From: an uncultured Lachnospiraceae bacterium
GTDB taxonomy: Bacteria; Bacillota; Clostridia; Lachnospirales; Lachnospiraceae
Assembly (NCBI GenBank): GCA_910578885.1
Contig: CAJTSH010000067.1
Location: 1 to 11,031, forward strand
Length of the DNA: 11,031 bases
Direction of reading: 5' to 3'
The notes beneath the pieces were generated by a model. It worked only from the letters and a program-made list of their open reading frames with translations. It was not told the DNA's origin and did not search any database. Shown in pieces: positions 6,685 to 11,031 of this stretch; position 1 is the first letter of the stretch, and every line of letters begins with the position of its first letter. Both the position numbers and the translations under genes were made by a program.

Positions 6685-7360
6685 TTATTGCTCTGCCAGA
6701 ACTGTTTATCTGATGTGTCTTTCTATACAGACCGCCTGGAAGCTGCTGATAAAAATATGTTTCCGTAAATCCTCCATGACCCATTCCCAGTTTATTATAT
6801 ACCACAATGTCCATCCTATTATCGTTATCAAAATCAACTTCCTGATACCATTGCAAGACTGCTTCCTCATCATGAACCAACTCATAAACTTCTGGTGCAA
6901 TCCTTTGTATTTCACGCTCCGTCCGCTCATTGATCTCTACTTTATCTATCATTTGCATCAAAGAATTTCCCCAATTAAGATGAATATGCTCTTTTATTTC
7001 ATCTATGAATGCATTGGGAATATGCTCATTTAATACAGTTTTATCAGTCTGTAGATTTCCAAACGGGTCAGCCCACCATTCACCCTTCTCACCTAAATCT
7101 ACTAATAAAAAAGCGCTCTTTTCATTCCTTGCTATGCTCTTTTCTTTTGTACACAAATATGTACCTTCAATAAAATCAGAATAAAATATTTGTTCTTCAT
7201 ATTTAAATAAATTGGGAGCTTTCCTATTCTCCACTATCACTGAATCATCCTTCTGATACACTTTATATACCTGCATTATATCCTGCTTCCCTGCCCTCAA
7301 ATAATGTATAAAACCTACTATCCAAACACAAAATGATATAAATAAGATACGTTTTTTCAT
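6653..7360 (-). CDS. Membrane-anchored protein with a D-x-D-x-D loop, end altered by the MITE
   Basis: A 235-residue protein. ATG 7360 is chosen because AAGGAG lies 9 bases upstream and the protein then begins with a basic signal-anchor (MKKRILFISFCVWIVGFIHY); an upstream GTG frame adds only a basic, unlikely extension. The outer domain contains EVDFDNDNRMDIVVYNK (174-190), a calcium-loop pattern (Asp176, 178, 180, 184) as in VCBS/FG-GAP repeats, followed by GMGHGGFTETYFYQ. The last nine residues (SYSKITCTS) and the stop are encoded by the MITE-like element. Without it the frame would read RAIREI and stop at once. A D-x-D-x-D loop also occurs in the protein at 9281-10207. Function unknown. 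Confidence 0.7.
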   Translation of the reverse strand: MKKRILFISFCVWIVGFIHYLRAGKQDIMQVYKVYQKDDSVIVENRKAPNLFKYEEQIFYSDFIEGTYLCTKEKSIARNEKSAFLLVDLGEKGEWWADPFGNLQTDKTVLNEHIPNAFIDEIKEHIHLNWGNSLMQMIDKVEINERTEREIQRIAPEVYELVHDEEAVLQWYQEVDFDNDNRMDIVVYNKLGMGHGGFTETYFYQQLPGGLYRKTHQINSSGRAIRSYSKITCTS

Positions 7361-7401
7361 GATCTGATTCTCCTTATTACATGCTTCAATTTTTTGCACC
7401 C

Positions 7402-7669
7402 TTATTTTGATTTTTTTCCTTCTCCTCTGGGTGCTATCTCTATAAATAGAGTCGTAATGTTTTCTCACACTTATGATGACATTTTATTCATCATAGAATC
7501 TATTTCAATACCAGTCAAAACTCCTATTTCAATAAGATTGATTTCCTGCTTCATTTTGAAAAAATATATTCTTCTGATAGCTTTCATTGCAGGATATTTC
7601 AACAAAATATTTTAGTATTAAGCAAAGACTGCCTAATAGTAAAATAAACATAATATTTCTCCGTCTCAT
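7402..7669 (-). pseudogene. Degenerate small membrane-protein gene
   Basis: ATG 7669 overlaps the stop of the intron-split gene (ATGA) and has GGAAGG 8 bases upstream. The first frame encodes 46 residues with a membrane segment (NIMFILLLGSLCLILK), ending at TGA 7529. A second frame, one base off, reads better over the later part: MKAIRRIYFFKMKQEINLIE then IGVLTGIEIDSMMNKMSS, stop TAA 7471, one codon, TGA 7465, then ENITTLFIEIAPRGEGKKSK to TAA 7402. The likely history is one gene with a frameshift around 7610 and two later stops. No family recognised. Confidence 0.4.
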
Positions 7670-7813
7670 TTCCAAAACCTTCCATTATTTAGCTGTTCTG
7701 CCTTTACAGTTCTTATCGCTGTTTCATTCTGTTCAAGATCTACCTCTGGAAATAACCATTTATCTTTGGACGCACGGCTTTTGCGGCATATTTCCTCTGC
7801 ATGAGGCTGTGCA
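7666..7813 (-). pseudogene. 3' exon of the intron-split helical protein
   Basis: Directly downstream of the group II intron a frame of 48 residues reads AQPHAEEICRKSRASKDKWL, then FPEVDLEQNETAIRTVKAEQ and ends NNGRFWK at TGA 7666. It has no start and clearly continues the gene broken at 8842. With the intron ending in CGAT at 7814 the join is one base out of frame; with the end one base earlier it reads ACG-GTT-GCA and restores a protein of 168 residues. Its stop overlaps the ATG at 7669. Confidence 0.65.
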
Positions 7814-7824
7814 ATCGAGTAGGA

Positions 7825-7851
7825 GGAAATTCCTCTGATTGAGGAATTTCC
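7825..7851 (-). ncRNA. Group II intron domain VI
   Basis: A perfect 11-bp inverted repeat (GGAAATTCCTC and GAGGAATTTCC) with a 5-base loop lies between domain V and the intron 3' end, the normal position of domain VI, which carries the branch-point adenosine. Confidence 0.65.
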
Positions 7852-7861
7852 GACCTCTCAC

Positions 7862-7893
7862 ACCACCGTGCGTACCGTTCGGTACACGGCGGT
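7862..7893 (-). ncRNA. Group II intron domain V (catalytic hairpin)
   Basis: The 32-base hairpin pairs ACCGCCGTG with CACGGTGGT, has a 2-base bulge (CG) on the 3' side and a TACC-GAAC-GGTA cap. The fourth pair is a G-U wobble inside a C-G-C triad, the layout of the catalytic triad of domain V (CGC variant of AGC). Confidence 0.8.
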
Positions 7894-7902
7894 TCAATCA
7901 AC

Positions 7903-8572
7903 TTAACATTTGACACGCCTTTTGGCATAGTACTCTGACATTGAGATTAGCCCAAATTCGGCTAATCTCTTGTTCGTTATCGCCATCTGTACATTTCTCG
8001 TGCGACATATTCCCGCTATACCTTTTGTATATGCCGCCCTGTATGCCCTGTCTTTTGGTACTCCAAGTTTCATCAGGTTCTTTGCTTTGTTCTTTGCCGT
8101 TTTCCAGTGCTTCCAGATACACATTCTCAACCGGTATCTTATATGCTTGTCTGTTTTCGTGCAGAAACTCTTCATGCTCCCGATTTTGTAATAGTTTATC
8201 CAGTCTCGAATAAGCTGGTTTAGTTTCTCTATTTTATACCGGTTCCCCACTCCCCAGCTCCTGCTTGTGAGCTCTTTTGCCTTGAACTTCTCTATTGATT
8301 TTGCGTCCGGTTTTGCCTTGTATTGTTTGGCTGATGCATCATAATAAAATCCAAAGCCAAGATACTTGATTACTTTTGGTTGTATTAACCTTTAATCCCA
8401 GCTTTTCTTCTATAAACCTGCTTATATTCTTCATCACCCTGTTTGCCGCCATTTCACTTCCGACCATTATGATACAGTCATCGGCGTATCGTACAAATTC
8501 AAGCCCCCTTGCTTCCATTTCCTTGTCCAGTTCATTCAGTGCGGACTCTTTCCCCTCATATATCTGCCGCAT
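7903..8572 (-). pseudogene. ltrA: Group II intron reverse transcriptase/maturase, truncated and frameshifted
   Basis: The surviving part begins in the palm domain: LNELDKEMEARGLEFVRYAD followed by DCIIMVGSEMAANRVM, with the YADD catalytic motif. The frame breaks near 8372-8385, then continues in another frame as PKVIKYLGFGFYYDASAKQY, TSRSWGVGNRYKIEKLNQLI (maturase domain X, around 8260) and a C-terminal part with RYRLRMCIWKHWKTAKNKAK, ending RVKC at TAA 7903. Fingers and RT motifs 0-4 are absent because of the intron deletion, and no HNH endonuclease domain follows. It cannot make an active enzyme. Confidence 0.85.
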
Positions 8573-8841
8573 TTACTTGTACTTCCAGCAACTTTTGGAC
8601 TTTATCTTCCAATGCAAACTTATCCGTATTTCCAAGCCTTATATGCGGTTTCTGTCCGTCAGATCAAGGGTTTTCTTACAGCTTCTTTCAGATTCCACTT
8701 CACAGTGGACACCCTTGCTGTTCAGCTATACACTTCCTCGTTGCCTAGGCGTGTTAAGAACTTTCACCCATTAGAGTTCGCCCATGCTGGGCAAACATCG
8801 AGTAGGGAAGAGCTATCTTCCCCTACTCGCGCGCCGGGCAC

Positions 8842-9199
8842 CCGTCAGCTTCTGCTGACATGCTTCCTCTGGGTGCCCGTGTGCATAGAGAACGACCGCA
8901 TGATCCATGTAGTCTCCGCAGATTATCCTCAGACTGTCTGCGGCATGGACTCCGCTCTCTTCTACTGTTTCCAGTATCAGACCAGTCAGTGCCCTTATCA
9001 TCTGAAACGGCAGAGAATCGTAATACGCTGCGTAATTCTGTCTGATCCGGACCTGCTCATCCTGAAAATGCTCCCAGATTTTCGCGGAATCTATATCAAG
9101 TATTGTCTGGACTGCGCTGCATGAATCCTGAAATAGTTGTTCCATGTAAGTGTGCAGATATTCATATAGTTCTGTTCTTTGCGGCTGTACTTTTTCCAT
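8842..9199 (-). pseudogene. 5' exon of an intron-split helical protein of unknown function
   Basis: ATG 9199 has AGGAGA 4 bases upstream. The 119 codons before the intron read as an all-helical soluble protein (MEKVQPQRTELYEYLHTYME, then IWEHFQDEQVRIRQNYAAYY), include FQMIRALTGLILETVEESG shared at DNA level with the lipoprotein gene at 1977, and reach HPEEACQQKLT just before the intron. Rejoined with 7666-7813 the protein is about 168 residues. No membrane segment or known family is visible. Unless the deleted intron is spliced in trans, only a truncated product ending GARRASRGR inside the intron (stop near 8813) would be made. Confidence 0.65.
8965..9008 (-). repeat. 44-bp shared segment, copy 2 (pairs with 2162-2205)
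   Basis: Two mismatches over 44 bases with 2162-2205; encodes FQMIRALTGLILET in the middle of the split helical protein. Confidence 0.88.
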
Positions 9200-9280
9200 T
9201 GTCTCTCCTATCTAATAACCTGTGCTTTTCTTTTATTATTGATATTTTCTGTATAAAAAACATGTTTTACGCATTGTCTA

Positions 9281-10207
9281 TTAATTGTAATGCCCAATAA
9301 TCTGATAATAACCATAATATTCAGCCATTCCATCTGTATCAGTGGTCATCCCGCTTTTTTCCTCTGTCTGTGGTTCCTTACTGAATATACTCTGTGTCGC
9401 AGGAAGTCCTCCACGACATCCAGTCTGGCCGCAATACAGAAGTGATTCGTACAATTCTTCCAGTTCTCTTTTCTGTTGATCTGCATTCATGCCAAAAATG
9501 TCCCTAGGAAATGTTTTCTCTAAATGTGTGTAACAAATTTCCTGTTTTTCATAGCCTTCCATATGCCGCGAAATCATATCATTTAGATCTTTTGTTGAGG
9601 CCAGCCTCTCTCCCTGAAAATAAATTTCCCATTGCTCTGTATCATTGTACTCATAAATAATATTCGCAAGCTCTTCCTGCCTGAAATTATTTTCCGGCAC
9701 TGTTTCATATAAAAATATCTGATCCATGCCACCAATACTAAAGCAGTCTATCGAAAGATACCTGTATTCATTTTGCCGGTTGGCATACACATCAACCAAC
9801 TCGATATCCATAAAAGGTGATATTTTCTTGTAATCTATGAATGTAATGACATCTTTATCCGGTACTGCAATCATATCCCCATATAGGGTCACGCTGTTAT
9901 TCTCATATTGATATACATACAGCGAATTTTGACCGCAATGGTTTGCCAAAAAAGAAATCAGCATTTCTTCAATCCCATCTAAATCAATATCTGCTAACCA
10001 AAACTCCCAGCCTCTTCCGCTATCATTCGGCATGATATCATGTTCCCACAATATCTCTCTTGATGTCCAGTTAACAGTAAGATACGCGTTAACAGCTGTA
10101 TCTTTCTCGCTTTGAAGTTCTGAATGTGTTTGATCTTCGAATAACATGATACCCCCTAGAACAATACCTATCAGTACTATTGCAATTATCTTAATTTTCG
10201 TATTCAA
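9281..10207 (-). CDS. Membrane-anchored protein with a D-x-D-x-D loop, unknown function
   Basis: A 308-residue protein beginning at TTG 10207, which lies 6 bases after GGAGG; no in-frame ATG is well placed. Residues 5-23 (IKIIAIVLIGIVLGGIMLF) are a signal-anchor, so the rest should be extracytoplasmic. WEFWLADIDLDGIEEMLISF (68-87) is a VCBS/FG-GAP-like loop (Asp73, 75, 77; Glu80), followed by a beta-rich stretch and a helical part (HLEKTFPRD to about 260). It overlaps the last 17 bases of the degenerate gene upstream, so translation was coupled to that gene. This layout is typical of toxin-immunity pairs, but the family is not recognised and immunity is only inferred. It appears intact. Confidence 0.75.
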   Translation of the reverse strand: MNTKIKIIAIVLIGIVLGGIMLFEDQTHSELQSEKDTAVNAYLTVNWTSREILWEHDIMPNDSGRGWEFWLADIDLDGIEEMLISFLANHCGQNSLYVYQYENNSVTLYGDMIAVPDKDVITFIDYKKISPFMDIELVDVYANRQNEYRYLSIDCFSIGGMDQIFLYETVPENNFRQEELANIIYEYNDTEQWEIYFQGERLASTKDLNDMISRHMEGYEKQEICYTHLEKTFPRDIFGMNADQQKRELEELYESLLYCGQTGCRGGLPATQSIFSKEPQTEEKSGMTTDTDGMAEYYGYYQIIGHYN

Positions 10208-10693
10208 AATACTCCTCCCATTCTATTTCTTTACCAATCAGCAAGTCTATTTCTGATATCAATGCACCTTCTGTTATCGTATATGCTTTCCCAAGATTCG
10301 CATCACTGCCTTGGGATCCAGACATATTTTCAGAGTAACTTTTTGTATTTTTATTTTAAAAATTGCATATAAATTCCAATGTATTAGCACTATTTCCATG
10401 CCCTGCATAAAAATTTTTCCCTTCCTGAGCCATAAATGTTTTAATGTTTTAGGAAAAGCCAAAATACTGTTCCATGTCTTTTGTAAAATTGCCAAAGCTG
10501 TTAAAAATGCTTTTTGATGCCGTCTGGGTTCTGTGCGTTTTATCCTGCGTATATGTTCCCCCAATCGTATCAGATGAATGCATCAAAGTTGCATCATATT
10601 TCTTTTTGCGGTATCGCTCAGTGTCTTGTATGATTCCACGATATCTTTGAATTTTTTCTCAACTGCCGGGGTGTTTTCTAATATCTCACAATC
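10191..10693 (-). pseudogene. Degenerate helical protein gene, possibly a toxin C-terminus
   Basis: Reading through the lesions gives a continuous protein: EKKFKDIVESYKTLSDTAKR in one frame (10693 to about 10600), a one-base shift in an A-rich run, then YDATLMHSSDTIGGTYTQDK, SIFNSFGNFTKDMEQYFGFS, stop TAA 10449, MAQEGKNFYAGHGNSANTLE, stop TAA 10356, SYSENMSGSQGSDANLGKAY, and TEGALISEIDLLIGKEIEWE ending EYFEYEN at 10191. The two stops and the final stop share one frame. The first part is helical, as in LXG-type secreted proteins; the end is globular. No ATG is seen at its head, where it abuts the divergent promoter region. No family is recognised. It overlaps the downstream gene by 17 bases. 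Confidence 0.6.
10476..10551 (-). repeat. 76-bp shared segment, copy 2 (pairs with 4752-4827)
   Basis: Lies in the helical part of the degenerate gene at 10191-10693, where it fits the reading frame naturally (TQDKTHRTQTASKSIFNSFG). Confidence 0.85.
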
Positions 10694-10696
10694 TTA

Positions 10697-10725
10697 TTGC
10701 ACACTACTGCATGGTATGATATACT
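10697..10725 (+). promoter_or_regulatory. Sigma-A type promoter with extended -10
   Basis: TTGCAC (10697-10702) and TATACT (10720-10725) are 17 bases apart, with TG one base before the -10 (TGATATACT). Start of transcription would be near 10732, close ahead of AGG (10741-10743) and ATG 10747. Confidence 0.65.
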
Positions 10726-10746
10726 GAAACAATAAACGAAAGGAAA

Positions 10747-11031
10747 ATGTTACTGTCCATGTATGACTTTCCAAGCCATATGAAAAAGTGCCGGCAGCGG
10801 ATAAAACCTATCTGCGAAGCAGAGTGGACAATAACACGATAATTACATTGGAAATTGAAGATAAAATACAATGACATCCGGCATTCTGTTCTGCCATGGA
10901 GCTGGAACTGCGGGAATATAAAAAATACTTAAGCTATGAACGTGAACACAATCTGGGCAAAATGCCGTTGAAGATTGATTTCCTTGTCATCAGGAAAAAC
11001 CCCGGCGTCACGATTAAAAATGACATTGGTG
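10747..11031 (+). pseudogene. Rpn-related PD-(D/E)XK-like protein, 5' part, broken; runs off the right edge
   Basis: The gene starts at ATG 10747 or 10759 behind AGG. After MKK the frame must shift by one in an A5 run (10783-10787) to reach the coding frame VPAADKTYLRSRVDNNTIIT and LEIEDKIQ. That frame hits TGA at 10872, directly followed in frame by HPAFCSAMELELREYKKYL and NLGKMPLKIDFLVIRKNPGV, then TIKNDIG at the edge. In this widespread Clostridia family, as I recall it, the residue before HPAF is usually Trp, so the TGA looks like a TGG-to-TGA change. KIDFLVI would be the first acidic strand of the nuclease-like fold. Only two lesions and an intact promoter suggest recent decay. Family identified from memory of its motifs. 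Confidence 0.6.

Larger units (their letters stand above)
7814..8841 (-). mobile_element. Group II intron with a large internal deletion
   Basis: On the minus strand the element begins GTGCCCGGCGCG (8841) and ends CCTCCTACTCGAT (7814), the expected GUG...AY termini. The first 270 bases look like domain I (AGCTGAACAGCAAGGGTGTC and the following AGTGGAATCTGAAAGAAGC). They jump straight into the middle of the reverse transcriptase, so much of domains I-IV and the N-terminal half of the encoded protein are missing. Length is about 1.03 kb against roughly 2 kb or more for full introns. Domains V and VI are intact. With domains II-III and the RT start missing, it is unlikely to splice or move on its own. 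Confidence 0.85.

Noticed and set aside
7361..7468. GTG-initiated 36-residue N-terminal extension of the gene at 6653-7360
   Set aside because: Very basic, precedes a typical signal-anchor, and the strong AAGGAG site points to ATG 7360. Another frame here reads as the tail of the degenerate small gene.
7740..7928. Minus-strand open frame of 62 residues
   Set aside because: It runs through intron domains V and VI and into the 3' exon in the wrong frame; the RNA structure and exon explain this sequence.
8612..9124. Plus-strand open frame of 170 residues
   Set aside because: It crosses antisense the border between the group II intron and its 5' exon, both of which are clearly minus-strand.
9259..9270. 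Palindrome AAAACATGTTTT between two genes
   Set aside because: Short and AT-rich; too weak for a terminator and no evidence of an operator.
10274..10564. Minus-strand open frame of 96 residues
   Set aside because: Basic, low-quality translation; the other frame of the same strand gives convincing protein through two stops, so this is a shadow of the degenerate gene.

Overview
The window looks like an accessory island from a low-GC Clostridia genome, most likely Lachnospiraceae. The evidence is AT-rich coding sequence with AGGAGG-type ribosome binding sites, an Rpn-type PD-(D/E)XK protein with Gly-Ile-Asn/Glu-Gln repeats, DUF4280-like PAAR-like proteins, an Rhs remnant and a Firmicutes-style group II intron. 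This assignment rests on recognition of families, not on a database search.

Almost every gene is on the minus strand, so transcription runs right to left. From the right edge: a degenerate plus-strand gene of a second PD-(D/E)XK-like family with an intact-looking promoter (10697-11031). Then, on the minus strand, a broken gene (10191-10693) overlapping a membrane-anchored protein (9281-10207). Next comes a 168-residue helical protein split by a deleted group II intron (9199-7666), a degenerate small reading frame (7402-7669) and a membrane-anchored protein whose last residues are supplied by a 158-bp MITE-like palindrome (6653-7360). A chimeric two-TM propeller-like protein follows (5044-6417), then a truncated PAAR-like gene with an orphan tail (4609-4975), two tandem paralogous TM/coiled-coil proteins (3159-4616), a frame-broken PAAR-like gene (2345-3133) and a lipoprotein (1977-2357). 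An intact Rpn-type gene with its own promoter and terminator (761-1906), an Rhs remnant (251-693) and a small membrane protein running to the left edge complete the window.

My reading is that this is an eroding array of polymorphic-toxin parts. Delivery or toxin pieces (Rhs, PAAR-like, unidentified tails) are broken, while several following small membrane or lipoprotein genes remain open. These are in the position where immunity genes usually lie, but no immunity family was recognised, so that role is an inference from layout.

The most unusual signal is three pairs of short near-identical segments (61, 44 and 76 bp) that link otherwise unrelated genes kilobases apart. They suggest that gene ends in this island have been exchanged by recombination.
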